A DNA stretch of 64,000 nucleotides from Flammeovirga sp. SJP92 (GTDB lineage: Bacteria > Bacteroidota > Bacteroidia > Cytophagales > Flammeovirgaceae). The notes below the pieces were generated by a model that was not told the DNA's origin, did no database searches, and saw only the letters and a program-made list of their open reading frames with translations. The position numbers and the translations under genes are program-made. Every line of letters starts with the position of its first letter. The stretch's first letter is position 1. The stretch is from assembly GCF_001583495.1 (NCBI RefSeq), contig NZ_LQAQ01000061.1, forward strand, positions 682,001 through 746,000, in the 5' to 3' direction. Below are positions 44,760-53,761 of the stretch, one piece after another.

Positions 44760-44800
44760 CATTTTCGCGTAACATCTCCAATTTAAAAATTCTCAATTAG

Positions 44801-45286
44801 ATGAACCTATTATTACAATCAGATGAATATCAGTATGAACTGAAGCGTGAGCTCAATGCTTTCGAGAAGAAAAGACTTATGGAAATCTGGAATAATGAAT
44901 ACCCAATGCAGTTGTCTTACAAATCTTTGGAAGCTTTTGAAAAGTACCTTAATGGTGTTTCTAATAAGAATTTTATTTTAGCTAAGACCTATGGTAATCA
45001 AATTGTAGGATGGTTCTTCAAATTTGAAAGAGAAGGTAAACTTTGGTTTGCTACAATTGTAGATGAAAAACACAAGGGTAAAAAAATTGGAAGTACTTTG
45101 TTGAAATTAGGTAAAAAGGAATTTGGAACACTTCATGGATGGGTAATCGATCACAATCGTTATTTTAAAAATAATGGAGAAAAATATTTTTCTCCCCTAG
45201 AGTTTTACCTCAAAAATGCGTGCAGAGTACATCACAGTCAACGTCTGGAAATTCCAATCCTGTCTGCTGTAAAAATATCATTATAA
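44801..45286 (+). CDS. GNAT-family N-acetyltransferase
   Basis: 161 residues, cytoplasmic. The GNAT fold is recognised from LWFATIVDEKHKGKKIGSTLL (by position about 86-106), with motif A (R/Q-x-x-G-x-G/A) as H-K-G-K-K-I-G binding acetyl-CoA pyrophosphate. It lies between conserved strands, with GWFFKFEREGKLWF preceding it. The acceptor is unknown. The gene is monocistronic and convergent with pgk across a shared terminator. Confidence 0.8.
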   Translation: MNLLLQSDEYQYELKRELNAFEKKRLMEIWNNEYPMQLSYKSLEAFEKYLNGVSNKNFILAKTYGNQIVGWFFKFEREGKLWFATIVDEKHKGKKIGSTLLKLGKKEFGTLHGWVIDHNRYFKNNGEKYFSPLEFYLKNACRVHHSQRLEIPILSAVKISL

Positions 45287-45291
45287 AAACA

Positions 45292-45325
45292 AAGCGATAC
45301 CTTATTGAAAAGGTATCGCTTGTTT
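45292..45325. terminator. bidirectional terminator between GNAT gene and pgk
   Basis: AAGCGATACCTT (45292-45303)/AAGGTATCGCTT (45310-45321), perfect 12-bp stem with T-rich flanks on both strands. Confidence 0.9.
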
Positions 45326-45367
45326 TTAGATAGTAATATCTAAGGAAATATACTTGGTTGCGAAATA

Positions 45368-46555
45368 TTAGTCTTCTAACGCTGCAATACCAGGAAGAAC
45401 TTTACCTTCCATTAATTCCAACATAGCACCACCACCTGTTGAGATGTATGATACTCTATCACCAAAACCTAAAGTGTTTACAGCAGCAGCAGAGTCACCA
45501 CCACCGATCAATGAGAATGCACCAGCTTCAGTAGCTTCAGCCACTGCAGTTGCAACAGTAGTAGTACCGTTAGCAAAGTTTTCCCACTCAGAAACACCCA
45601 TTGGTCCGTTCCAAAGGATAGATTTTGATTCTTTGATAATTTTAGAGAATTCTTCAGCTGCTTTAGGTCCGATATCAAGACCCATATAACCGTCAGCGAT
45701 AGCGTTAGAATCATAAGAAGCAACAGCTGCATCTTCACCGAATTTGTCACCACAAACTGAATCTACTGGCAATACCAAGTTTACTCCTTTTGCTTTTGCT
45801 TTTTCGATTAATTCTAAAGCTAAATCTAATTTATCTTCTTCACATAAAGAGTTACCGATAGTACCACCTTGTGCTTTGAAGAATGTATAAGCCATACCAC
45901 CACCGATAATGATATTATCAGCAACTTCCATGATACGCTCGATTAATAAAATCTTGTCAGATACCTTAGCACCACCCATGATAGCAGTGAAAGGACGTGC
46001 TGGATTTTCAGTAATTTTCTTCGCGTTTTCAACTTCACGACCCATTACATAACCAGAAACTTTTTCGTCTACGAACTTAGCGATAACTGCAGTAGAAGCG
46101 TGTGCTCTGTGAGCAGTACCGAATGCGTCCATTACCCAAACATCACCACGAGAAGCTAATTTCTTAGCAAACTCTTCGTCACCTTTTTTCTCTTCTTTGT
46201 AGAAACGTAAGTTATCCAATAACATTACTTCACCAGGCTGTAAGTTTGCAGCCATTTCGTCTGCTTCAGCACCGATTGGATCACCACCGAATTTTACTTC
46301 AAGACCTAATTTTTCAGATAATGGAGCTACAACGTGCTTTAAAGAGAACTTGTCCTCAAAACCATCTTTTGGACGACCCATGTGAGACATCAAGATAGCA
46401 GAACCACCGTCAGCAACGATTTTCTTAACTGTAGCAATTACTGCATTGATACGAGTGAAATCACGAACTGAAAAATCTGGGTTTAAAGGTACGTTCAAGT
46501 CAACACGTACAACCGCTTTCTTACCTGCGAAATTATAAGAATCGATAGTTTTCAT
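45368..46555 (-). CDS. pgk: phosphoglycerate kinase
   Basis: Glycolytic/gluconeogenic enzyme transferring phosphate between 1,3-bisphosphoglycerate and ADP. It has 395 residues, full length. Signatures: VRVDLNVPL at about 16-24, the 3-PG site HMGRP near 60, NLRFYKEE near 113, [14 protein letters not shown] near 158, [13 protein letters not shown] near 194, nucleotide-site WNGPMGVSE near 325 and the C-terminal [12 protein letters not shown]. Codon use in this gene (and in ilvC and htpG) is noticeably biased toward a few codons, as in highly expressed genes. Monocistronic. Confidence 0.97.
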   Translation of the reverse strand: MKTIDSYNFAGKKAVVRVDLNVPLNPDFSVRDFTRINAVIATVKKIVADGGSAILMSHMGRPKDGFEDKFSLKHVVAPLSEKLGLEVKFGGDPIGAEADEMAANLQPGEVMLLDNLRFYKEEKKGDEEFAKKLASRGDVWVMDAFGTAHRAHASTAVIAKFVDEKVSGYVMGREVENAKKITENPARPFTAIMGGAKVSDKILLIERIMEVADNIIIGGGMAYTFFKAQGGTIGNSLCEEDKLDLALELIEKAKAKGVNLVLPVDSVCGDKFGEDAAVASYDSNAIADGYMGLDIGPKAAEEFSKIIKESKSILWNGPMGVSEWENFANGTTTVATAVAEATEAGAFSLIGGGDSAAAVNTLGFGDRVSYISTGGGAMLELMEGKVLPGIAALED

Positions 46556-46940
46556 ATTAATAAACTACGTTTTTTAGAATATTGTGAATTTTTAAAATTG
46601 CACCCGCAACATATAGCTATATTTCTTCTAAAAAAATGACTAAAATCAGAGGAAAAAATTATTTCAATAAAGCGTAAAATGCACGTTATTTCATTTTAAT
46701 ATAATGTTTTATTATGAAATTTAATATATGGTTTAGATATTCGCTCTTGTTCAGAATAACTTTCACAATAGCACTTGAGGTGTAATAATTATAGGGTGTT
46801 TTGATGATGCTGAAATCAGTATTGAAGCTATTCATCTATCACTTTTCAAATGCCATCACCTCAGTTCAATTTTTAAGTAGATGATCTCTCTAATTAATAC
46901 TTTAAAAAAGTATCCATCATTAAAAAAATCTTCCATTATT
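46556..46940. other. gene-free region upstream of pgk and the lipoprotein gene
   Basis: About 385 bp of AT-rich sequence between the pgk start and the likely lipoprotein start at 46941. No terminator, repeat or RNA gene was found. It must hold the pgk promoter on the minus strand. Confidence 0.4.
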
Positions 46941-47342
46941 ATGCCGTTAAAAACTCCTTATGTTTTATCTTTTCTTATACTGATGTTGATGGGATGTCAA
47001 CCTAAAAAAATGGATCAATCAGAAATCAATAAAAATATGCTTTCTAAAGCACAAACAGTTCTGAAAAGTGATAACGTGCAAATCATTCCAAATGATAAAA
47101 ACACTTACTATTTATGTTTCACAAAATCGGAAAATATGGTGAAGCAAAAACTAAGTTATATTGTACTCGATCCCAAAGAGAACATAATAGTTCCAGTAAA
47201 AACGCTTATTGATGGCAATGTATCCTGGCTGGATGAAAACCACATTAAGACATCACAGAAAATGGGAATAGCACAACAAGGTGCGTCCAATGTTATCCGT
47301 TATTCTATTGATGTAACTACTGGAAACACGACGAAGTTATAA
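46941..47342 (+). CDS. small lipoprotein, hypothetical
   Basis: 133 residues from the ATG at 46941, chosen because it places a standard lipoprotein signal at the N-terminus: a short hydrophobic stretch then LMLMGCQPKK with a lipobox Cys at about residue 19. An upstream ATG at 46881 would add 20 basic residues before it. The mature part has no family I recognise; it is soluble and polar. Probably exported, lipidated by Lgt and facing the periplasm or surface. It lies 147 nt upstream of the T9SS protein on the same strand, with inverted repeats between them. Confidence 0.65.
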   Translation: MPLKTPYVLSFLILMLMGCQPKKMDQSEINKNMLSKAQTVLKSDNVQIIPNDKNTYYLCFTKSENMVKQKLSYIVLDPKENIIVPVKTLIDGNVSWLDENHIKTSQKMGIAQQGASNVIRYSIDVTTGNTTKL

Positions 47343-47344
47343 TT

Positions 47345-47443
47345 AAGTACCAGGACAGTACTTACTCTATCAAAATTAAATTATAAGTACTAGGTAAAGT
47401 GATGGCTACATCATTTGTATCCCCCTAGTACTTACCTAGTATA
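47345..47443. repeat. cluster of AGTACTAGG inverted repeats
   Basis: AAGTACTAGG at 47385-47394 is perfectly complementary to CCTAGTACTT at 47424-47433, and TACTAGGTAA at 47389-47398 is complementary to TTACCTAGTA at 47432-47441. AGTACCAGG (47346-47354) and GTACTT (47358-47363) are related copies. The two main pairings are mutually exclusive. Confidence 0.7.
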
Positions 47444-47488
47444 TCTTATTCTTGACCTGACACTTTTCTCATTTAATACTCAATAACT

Positions 47489-50362
47489 ATGATTAAAAAG
47501 CTACTATCCATTACTTTCATAATGGCTTTACTCTGCTCTAATCTTTACTATTTTTCAAATCATGAATCCTCAAAGCCCATCTTACCTAAAATCTATTCTT
47601 CGGAAGATGTTGTCGCTTATGAACAAGCATTGAAAAAGTGGAAAAGAAAAAATGGTTACAAAAAATCAAATCAGCCTAAAAAGTACCTAGAAATACTCCA
47701 CAAAATGAAGTACAATACTTCAGGAAAAAATTACGTTGCCGGGTATCAGGTGCAAGAATTGAAAAAGGCCATTCAAAGCAATCAGCGTAAAAACAATATC
47801 AACTCTTATACTTGGGTAGAAAGAGGACCTTCCAACTCTCCTGGCAGAACACGTGCAGCTGTCGTTGACCCAAATGACACATCAGGCAATACTATTTTAC
47901 TAGGTGCTGTAGGTGGTGGAATTTGGAAAACAACAGATAAAGGCGCTTCATGGACAGATATCTCAGGTGTCACCTCTTCAAGCATTGCTATTTCATGTAT
48001 GGCGGTTGCTCCCTCTAATACCAAAATCTGGTACGCCGGTACAGGTGAAGGCTTTTCTGGTTTTGGATCTATTGTGGGCAATGGTATTTTAAAATCAACG
48101 GACGGCGGTGTTACTTGGGCCTTCTTACCTGCATTAGAAGGAAAAATGCAATTTGAAACCATCTACAAACTTATCATTGACCCTGATGATGCCAATACCG
48201 TCTTAATTGCTGTATCTACTAGAGATAACGTCGTCAGCAGTGCATTTGGGATCTATAAAACTACAGACGGAGGAGACAATTGGTCGTTGGTTTACAATGC
48301 CGACAGTTTTGTAGAATCATTAGTTTTTGAACCTGGTGATTTCAGTATTATGTACGCCACTGTCAATGGTACAGAATTTATTAAATCAACAGACAGTGGC
48401 GACAGTTGGTCAACCCTTACTACCACTGATGTAACGCAAAATGGAAGAGTAGAATTGGCCGTTTCTCCTAAAAACACCAACGTCATCTTTGCTTCTATTG
48501 CAGGGCAAGGCGATAGCAGTCAGGATGGAAATTTATACATTTCTAGAGATAAAGGAGACACATGGAATTTTGTTTCCTTGGACAATTCAAGCTACGCTTT
48601 TCTTGGAGGGCAAGGTTGGTACGATCATACCGTTTTAGCACATCCATTTGATGAAAATGTGGTTTATATTGGTGGAGTAGATTTATGTAAAGTAATTGTT
48701 GACGATCAAGACAACGGAACATTTATAGAATTAACCGATGCTTATGGTCAATACAACGGAGACGGCCCCAATGATGCTGACGTTTTCCACCCTGATCAGC
48801 ATTTTCTCACTTTAGGTTCTATAAACAATGATGCTGAAACTTTTTCAATCATCGTAACCAATGATGGGGGCATTTACCACACCCAAGATACAACAACACC
48901 AGGCGAAGGAGAAGGAGCTTGGACCAAAATTGGTGATGGTGTAAACACTACTCAAATTTATGCTATTGACAAATTCCCTAGTGAAAACAGGTACTTTTTC
49001 GGCACACAAGATAACGGGTCTTGGATTTCTCCAAAAGGCAATGCCTCAACAGCTTCCACGGCTTATCAACCTGTTATTGGAGGAGATGGTTTTGCAAGCT
49101 TAATCAACAAAAGAGATTCGACAATACTGATTGGTTCTTATTACAACAATAATTTTGCTATTTCATTTAATGGTGGTACTACATTTTCAATGGTGGATTC
49201 GGAAGAATCTGGATTAGGTGATGTTGGTGAAGACAATGCCCCTTTCATTTCCATGCTTGGCAATCACCCTGAAGCTCCTGACACACTTTACACGGTAGGC
49301 TTTAATGGTGTTTGGAAATCACCTGATTTCGGGCAAACATGGACAGGTGTTTCCATTACTGAAAAGTGGAATGCTACAAGCTTTCTTGATGTTGAGGTTT
49401 CTGAAAAGTCACCCATAGTAGTATGGGCAGGTGGGGCTATGAACAATAATAATAGCATCTATGTTTCAAAAGATGGTGGTCGTTCTTTTGATGCTACCAA
49501 CAATTTTGATTTTACAAATACAGCTACAGGTTTTATATCAGGACTAGCTACAAGTCCTAATGACTCTGCCACAGCTTATGTCATGTTTTCATTTCTAGGC
49601 GCGGCCAAAATCATAAAAACGACTGACTTTGGTGAAACATGGAACGACATTACGGGTTTTGAAACAGTGGCCAATGTAAGAACAAGTGACACTGGATTTC
49701 CTGATGTGGCTGTTTTTGATGTACTTGAATTTCCTGAAGAACCCGATAAACTATGGGCTGCCACAGAAATTGGTATTTTTGAAACTACAGATGGGGGTGG
49801 AAACTGGAATAGGTTAGAAGGTAATTTCCCTGCCGTTTCCGTTTGGGATTTAAAAATATATGACGATCAAGTTATTGCTGGAACTCACGGCAGAGGTGCT
49901 TGGACTCACAATTTAAATGATGACGATGGTGACGGCAATGGTGGAGATGGAGATAGTGATGGTGATGGTGATAGCGATGGTGATAGCGATGGTGATGGCG
50001 ATGGCGATGGTGATGGCGATGGCGATGGCGATGGCGATGGCGATGGCGATGGCGATGGCGATGGCGAAGATACTATAACATCAATAATAGATATTCCATC
50101 AATGCTTGATTTCTCAATATTAAAATCACCGTTGAGTGCTGGGGAGAATATCACGTTAAAAATAAATAGTGAAATTAGAACATCACTTGTAATTGAGATT
50201 ATTACCCTTAAAGGGCAATCACTTTATTCTGAAAAAATTGATCAACTTCAATTAGGTAATTATCAATATAAGATACCTCATCCTAACCTCGGATCAGGTA
50301 GTTATATAATAAAGCTTTCATACAACAATCAAATAAAGAGTTTGAAGCTTATTGTTCAATAA
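47489..50362 (+). CDS. secreted BNR/sortilin-like repeat protein with T9SS sorting domain
   Basis: 957 residues with a signal peptide (about 1-22). From about 105 to 805 it is built of BNR/VPS10-like beta-propeller repeats marked by S-x-D-x-G-x-x-W or T-x-D-G-G-x-x-W (GIWKTTDKGASW, ILKSTDGGVTW, IYKTTDGGDNW and others). A Gly-Asp-rich linker (about 810-860) follows. The last ~80 residues have the strand pattern of a type A T9SS C-terminal domain, ending SYIIKLSYNNQIKSLKLIVQ (20 residues). The protein should cross the outer membrane by type IX secretion. The propeller may be a hydrolase or a binding module. Confidence 0.85.
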   Translation: MIKKLLSITFIMALLCSNLYYFSNHESSKPILPKIYSSEDVVAYEQALKKWKRKNGYKKSNQPKKYLEILHKMKYNTSGKNYVAGYQVQELKKAIQSNQRKNNINSYTWVERGPSNSPGRTRAAVVDPNDTSGNTILLGAVGGGIWKTTDKGASWTDISGVTSSSIAISCMAVAPSNTKIWYAGTGEGFSGFGSIVGNGILKSTDGGVTWAFLPALEGKMQFETIYKLIIDPDDANTVLIAVSTRDNVVSSAFGIYKTTDGGDNWSLVYNADSFVESLVFEPGDFSIMYATVNGTEFIKSTDSGDSWSTLTTTDVTQNGRVELAVSPKNTNVIFASIAGQGDSSQDGNLYISRDKGDTWNFVSLDNSSYAFLGGQGWYDHTVLAHPFDENVVYIGGVDLCKVIVDDQDNGTFIELTDAYGQYNGDGPNDADVFHPDQHFLTLGSINNDAETFSIIVTNDGGIYHTQDTTTPGEGEGAWTKIGDGVNTTQIYAIDKFPSENRYFFGTQDNGSWISPKGNASTASTAYQPVIGGDGFASLINKRDSTILIGSYYNNNFAISFNGGTTFSMVDSEESGLGDVGEDNAPFISMLGNHPEAPDTLYTVGFNGVWKSPDFGQTWTGVSITEKWNATSFLDVEVSEKSPIVVWAGGAMNNNNSIYVSKDGGRSFDATNNFDFTNTATGFISGLATSPNDSATAYVMFSFLGAAKIIKTTDFGETWNDITGFETVANVRTSDTGFPDVAVFDVLEFPEEPDKLWAATEIGIFETTDGGGNWNRLEGNFPAVSVWDLKIYDDQVIAGTHGRGAWTHNLNDDDGDGNGGDGDSDGDGDSDGDSDGDGDGDGDGDGDGDGDGDGDGDGDGEDTITSIIDIPSMLDFSILKSPLSAGENITLKINSEIRTSLVIEIITLKGQSLYSEKIDQLQLGNYQYKIPHPNLGSGSYIIKLSYNNQIKSLKLIVQ
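49921..50067 (+). repeat. GATGGC/GATGGT hexanucleotide tandem repeat
   Basis: Perfect or near-perfect hexamer repeats, purest from 49990 to 50066, encoding alternating Gly and Asp (with some Ser). Because the unit is 6 bp, slippage would change linker length by whole Gly-Asp pairs without shifting the frame. Confidence 0.92.
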
Positions 50363-50383
50363 ATTTGAAATGTTTTATTACTG

Positions 50384-50416
50384 AAAGACACTTCGTAAGG
50401 GGTGTCTTTTTTATTC
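50384..50416 (+). terminator. terminator after the BNR protein gene
   Basis: AAAGACACTTC (50384-50394)/GGGGTGTCTTT (50399-50409) with two G-T wobbles, loop GTAA, and a T-run to 50412. Confidence 0.85.
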
Positions 50417-50575
50417 CACAATCATTTCAGCAACGTCTTCCACAAAGGATAAGATAAAAAATTCATGTTCTGCTCCCTCTGCAGTTGAAATCAATGAACT
50501 TGATGTCAACGTTACAGTCAACTTGAACCAAAAGAAGAATTTTCTGATATATGGTCGTACGGTCTTTAAAATCAT
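50411..50575 (-). CDS. possible 54-residue small protein
   Basis: An ATG at 50575 opens a 54-codon frame on the minus strand, ending at TAA 50411-50413. The sequence starts MILKTVRPYIRKFFFWFKLT (20 residues) and continues with a polar, acidic second half (TAEGAEHEFF, VEDVAEMIVE), giving a basic amphipathic start and an acidic helix. No recognised family, no Shine-Dalgarno and no clear promoter. It is the only feature in an otherwise gene-free gap of about 430 bp (50363-50791). May be chance. Confidence 0.3.
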   Translation of the reverse strand: MILKTVRPYIRKFFFWFKLTVTLTSSSLISTAEGAEHEFFILSFVEDVAEMIVE

Positions 50576-50791
50576 TTTAACGAAATATTAAATCAATGAA
50601 AGAGTTAAGTTTTTTATTTTTTACGAAACCTTTTTACTCAGAGATTTATTTATTAAGATATATAAACACCACATAATGAGCTACTCAAATAAAATATCGT
50701 CTTTTTTTAAGCTCTGTGAAGTACTTCACATTGTGTATACGCTAAACTTCTCATATTTGTAGTATACCAAAAACAAAAAAATATATAGATT

Positions 50792-51181
50792 ATGAAAAAG
50801 TACATTATTATTATTTTAAAACTTGTTGTTGCTTTAATATTAGTTCAAACCTTAAGATTTAAATTCACTGCCCATCCTGATAGCGTTTATATTTTTACAA
50901 CTGTAGGAATGGAACCTTTTGGAAGAATTGGAGTGGGTATAATGGAATTAATCGCCGCAATATTGATATTAATACCAAGAACTTCATGGTTAGGAGCTGT
51001 TTTAACTTTTGGAATAATTGGAGGAGCCGTATTTATGCACCTTACTCTTTTAGGTATAGAAGTCAATGGTGATGGAGGAAGCTTATTTTTCCTTGCTGTT
51101 CTTACGGAAATCTTAAGTGCTATAGTACTTTGGGTTGAAAAAGATAATATTCCAAATCTGAACCGGTTCGCATTGAAATAA
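50792..51181 (+). CDS. DoxX-like membrane protein
   Basis: 129 residues with four transmembrane helices (about 5-20, 45-62, 68-88, 99-118), the size and layout of DoxX-family proteins. 'RFKFTAHPDSVYIFTTVGMEPFGRIGVGIMELIAAILI' (by position 23-60) matches the DoxX core, where K-F and E anchor a pore or quinone site. Family members are loosely linked to redox or oxidative-stress systems; the role here is unknown. The CATATTTG box near 50752-50759 probably belongs to its promoter. A terminator follows. Confidence 0.7.
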   Translation: MKKYIIIILKLVVALILVQTLRFKFTAHPDSVYIFTTVGMEPFGRIGVGIMELIAAILILIPRTSWLGAVLTFGIIGGAVFMHLTLLGIEVNGDGGSLFFLAVLTEILSAIVLWVEKDNIPNLNRFALK

Positions 51182-51204
51182 AAAAATAGATAAATTAATT
51201 ATAC

Positions 51205-51237
51205 TAACCTCGCTAATTTTAGTGGGGTTATTTTTTT
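51205..51237 (+). terminator. terminator after the DoxX-like gene
   Basis: TAACCTCGCT (51205-51214)/AGTGGGGTTA (51221-51230) with two G-T wobbles, followed by seven T residues. Confidence 0.85.
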
Positions 51238-51338
51238 GGTGAAATAAATAACATCCTTAACTTCATAAGACTTGTTTGATGCTTTATTATTTAATGTGAC
51301 ATCAAACCTGACCTAATACACACCATATATCATTTTAT

Positions 51339-52394
51339 ATGCTCAGCAATTTCAAAAAGCAGTTTGGAGGAAAAGTAACTCCCAAAGAACAATCAAAATT
51401 GGAAAAGTCTCCACAGTGGAAGGAAGGTAAATTTGAAAACCTTGCTTTAACCACAATGAATATTAGCATTAAAAATATTCCAGGCTTATTAAAAAAACAG
51501 CTCACCAATAGAGCTGAAAGAGCCCCCAAAAGCAATCTACCCATTCTGCCATTCAACAAAGAAGTTTTTAATAGCACACCAAATGCACCAAAATGTGCGT
51601 GGTATGGACACTCAGCTTTACTACTTCAACTAAGTGGAAAAAATATATTGATTGATCCTATGTTAGGGCCTAATGCCTCCCCTATTGGTCCCATCACTAC
51701 TAAACGTTTTAGTGAAAACAGCCTTGACATCATTGATCAGCTTCCTAAAATTGATGTGTTGATGATGACACATGATCATTATGATCATCTTGATCTGGCG
51801 AGTATTGAAAAACTAATTCCTAAAACCAACCAATATATTGTAGGTCTGGGTATTAAGAGACACTTAATCACATGGGGTGTCGCAGAAAGTAAAATTATAG
51901 AAATGGACTGGTGGGATAAAACCACAGTTGATGATATAGAAATCACTTATACACCTTCAAGACATTTTTCTGGCAGAGGGCTGACCGACAGAGCCAAATC
52001 TCTTTGGGGTGGCTGGGTGTTTAAAACTGCTGAGCACTCTATTTACTGGAGCGGTGATGGAGGTTATGGAGATCATTTTAAAGAAGTAGGCGAGAAACTA
52101 GGTCCATTTGATTGGGGTTTTATGGAAAACGGACAATACAATGAAAATTGGCACTTGATTCATATGTTTCCAGAAGAAAGCGTTCAAGCAGCTATTGATG
52201 CTAAAGTCAAAAATGCATTTCCTGTTCATTGGGGTGGTTTTGTTCTAGCATTACATCCTTGGAAAGAACCTGTAGAGCGATTTGTAGCTGAGGCGGAAAA
52301 GAAAAATTTGAATGTTTTCACTGCTCCAATAGGTAAAATAGTAGTTATGGGTCAAAATGATGAATACAATAACTGGTGGGAAAAGATTGATTAA
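51339..52394 (+). CDS. metallo-beta-lactamase-fold hydrolase (NAPE-PLD/UlaG-like)
   Basis: 351 residues, no clear signal peptide. A basic N-terminal extension (about 1-85) precedes the MBL domain: WYGHSALLLQLSGKNILIDPM (by position 88-108), then the metal motif H145-D-H-Y-D-H150 and D151 side, SRHFSGRG near 208, YWSGDGGYG near 230 (bridging Asp) and PVHWGGFVLALHPW near 288 (final His). The W-x-G-H-S-A start resembles the NAPE-PLD/RomA-type subgroup, some of which are phospholipase-D-like and membrane-associated. Substrate is unknown. Confidence 0.88.
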   Translation: MLSNFKKQFGGKVTPKEQSKLEKSPQWKEGKFENLALTTMNISIKNIPGLLKKQLTNRAERAPKSNLPILPFNKEVFNSTPNAPKCAWYGHSALLLQLSGKNILIDPMLGPNASPIGPITTKRFSENSLDIIDQLPKIDVLMMTHDHYDHLDLASIEKLIPKTNQYIVGLGIKRHLITWGVAESKIIEMDWWDKTTVDDIEITYTPSRHFSGRGLTDRAKSLWGGWVFKTAEHSIYWSGDGGYGDHFKEVGEKLGPFDWGFMENGQYNENWHLIHMFPEESVQAAIDAKVKNAFPVHWGGFVLALHPWKEPVERFVAEAEKKNLNVFTAPIGKIVVMGQNDEYNNWWEKID

Positions 52395-52539
52395 TTTATA
52401 AAATCAGTGATTTAACGTAAATGTGTAAGCGATTGACTTTTTTGTGTAAATCTCTTTTATTTTTATGCAAATGATTGATATTGAAATAGATGACCTTTGT
52501 AGTGTAATAAAAAATTAAACTATTTAGTCATTTAAAAAC

Positions 52540-53667
52540 ATGAAAAAGTCAATCAAAGTCTCAGCAATCTTAACTTTATGCCTAGCATTACTGGCCAACT
52601 CTACAATCTTCGCTTGTACAGGTATCCGACTCATCGCAGAAGATGGAACAGTCCGATATGGAAGATCCATGGAATGGGGTTCATTTGATATTAATTCTCA
52701 AGTAGCATTTATTCCCAAAGGGTTTCAATTCAGAGGTCTTACTCCTGAAGGGCAAAATGGAAAACAGTTCTCAGCAAAGTACGGTTTTATGGGCCTAGAC
52801 TGGATGGGTAAAGATTTAATCGTAGATGGCATGAATGAAATGGGGTTAGCTATCGGAAATTTTTATTTTCCTGACTTTGCTGAATACCCAGAATTTGTTT
52901 CACAGGAAGCTGACAATACTATTTCATCACAAGGATTACCTAACTACATTCTGGCACAATTTGCAACTGTAGAAGAAGTAAAAGAAGGATTACAAAAAGT
53001 AAATGTTGTAGGTGTAATTGAAGAGTCGTTGGGTATAGTTGTTGATTCGCATTGGATGGTAACTGATGCATCAGGTGAATCAATCGTGATAGAGTACATC
53101 AATGGTGAGTTAAAAATTTATGATGCCTCAGTAGGTGTTATAACTAATGCTCCATCGTACGATTGGCACCTTACCAACCTCAGAAATTATATCAACCTAA
53201 GTTTTGAAACTGCAAAACCTAAAACAATCAACGGAAACACATTCTCGCAAATTGGTGTAGGGTCAGGCATGGTAGGTCTTCCTGGTGATATGACGCCTCC
53301 ATCACGTTTCGTAAGAGCGGTAGCATGGACGCAAACTACTAGACCTATGGAAAACGCAGATGAATCTCTTTACGAAATGTTCAGAATCTTAGATAACTTC
53401 AATTTAACACTCAGTGCTGACCGCGCAGAGGGAACTGGAGAAATGTTTGGTAAAGATCACAGTACAATGAGAAGTGCTACAATCTGGACTACTTCTTGGG
53501 ATTTAACTAATTTAGTTTTCAATTACCATACTCAAGATAACAGAAGAGTGCAACAAATCAATATGAGCGAAATTGACTTCTCAAACATGGGTGATCAAAT
53601 TGTTAGAATTCCTTTAGATATCGAGAGAACACAAGATATTTTGGATAGAACACCCCACTTAAAATAA
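52540..53667 (+). CDS. secreted choloylglycine hydrolase-family amidase (Ntn)
   Basis: 375 residues with a signal peptide ending TIFA just before C26. In this Ntn family the catalytic Cys must be the new N-terminus, so signal cleavage itself would expose C26 in ACTGIRLIAEDG. R42 in GRSMEWG is the family's conserved Arg; further hallmarks are GMNEMGLAIGNFYF (about 103-116) and VITNAPSYDWHLTNLRNY (about 204-221). Relatives hydrolyse bile-salt, penicillin or acyl-homoserine-lactone amide bonds. In a free-living marine type bacterium the substrate is more likely a linear amide or signal molecule; unproven. Confidence 0.92.
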   Translation: MKKSIKVSAILTLCLALLANSTIFACTGIRLIAEDGTVRYGRSMEWGSFDINSQVAFIPKGFQFRGLTPEGQNGKQFSAKYGFMGLDWMGKDLIVDGMNEMGLAIGNFYFPDFAEYPEFVSQEADNTISSQGLPNYILAQFATVEEVKEGLQKVNVVGVIEESLGIVVDSHWMVTDASGESIVIEYINGELKIYDASVGVITNAPSYDWHLTNLRNYINLSFETAKPKTINGNTFSQIGVGSGMVGLPGDMTPPSRFVRAVAWTQTTRPMENADESLYEMFRILDNFNLTLSADRAEGTGEMFGKDHSTMRSATIWTTSWDLTNLVFNYHTQDNRRVQQINMSEIDFSNMGDQIVRIPLDIERTQDILDRTPHLK

Positions 53668-53686
53668 GGAAGTTATCAATTTATAA

Positions 53687-53755
53687 ATACCAGAAAACCG
53701 TAATTTGTATCATTACTTATGATTTAATGTACAAATTACGGTTTTCCGGTATATT
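53687..53755. terminator. long bidirectional terminator
   Basis: Arms 53687-53709 and 53730-53752 pair over about 22 bp with one mismatch (A/C near the outer end). It separates the convergent amidase and ApbE genes. Confidence 0.85.
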
Positions 53756-53761
53756 TAGATT

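Noticed and set aside
49921-50067. Possible CRISPR-like tandem array
   Set aside because: The unit is 6 bp without spacers and encodes a protein linker.
49906-50154. Minus-strand ORF made of Ser-Pro repeats
   Set aside because: It is the complement of the Gly-Asp hexamer repeat in the BNR gene, not an independent gene.
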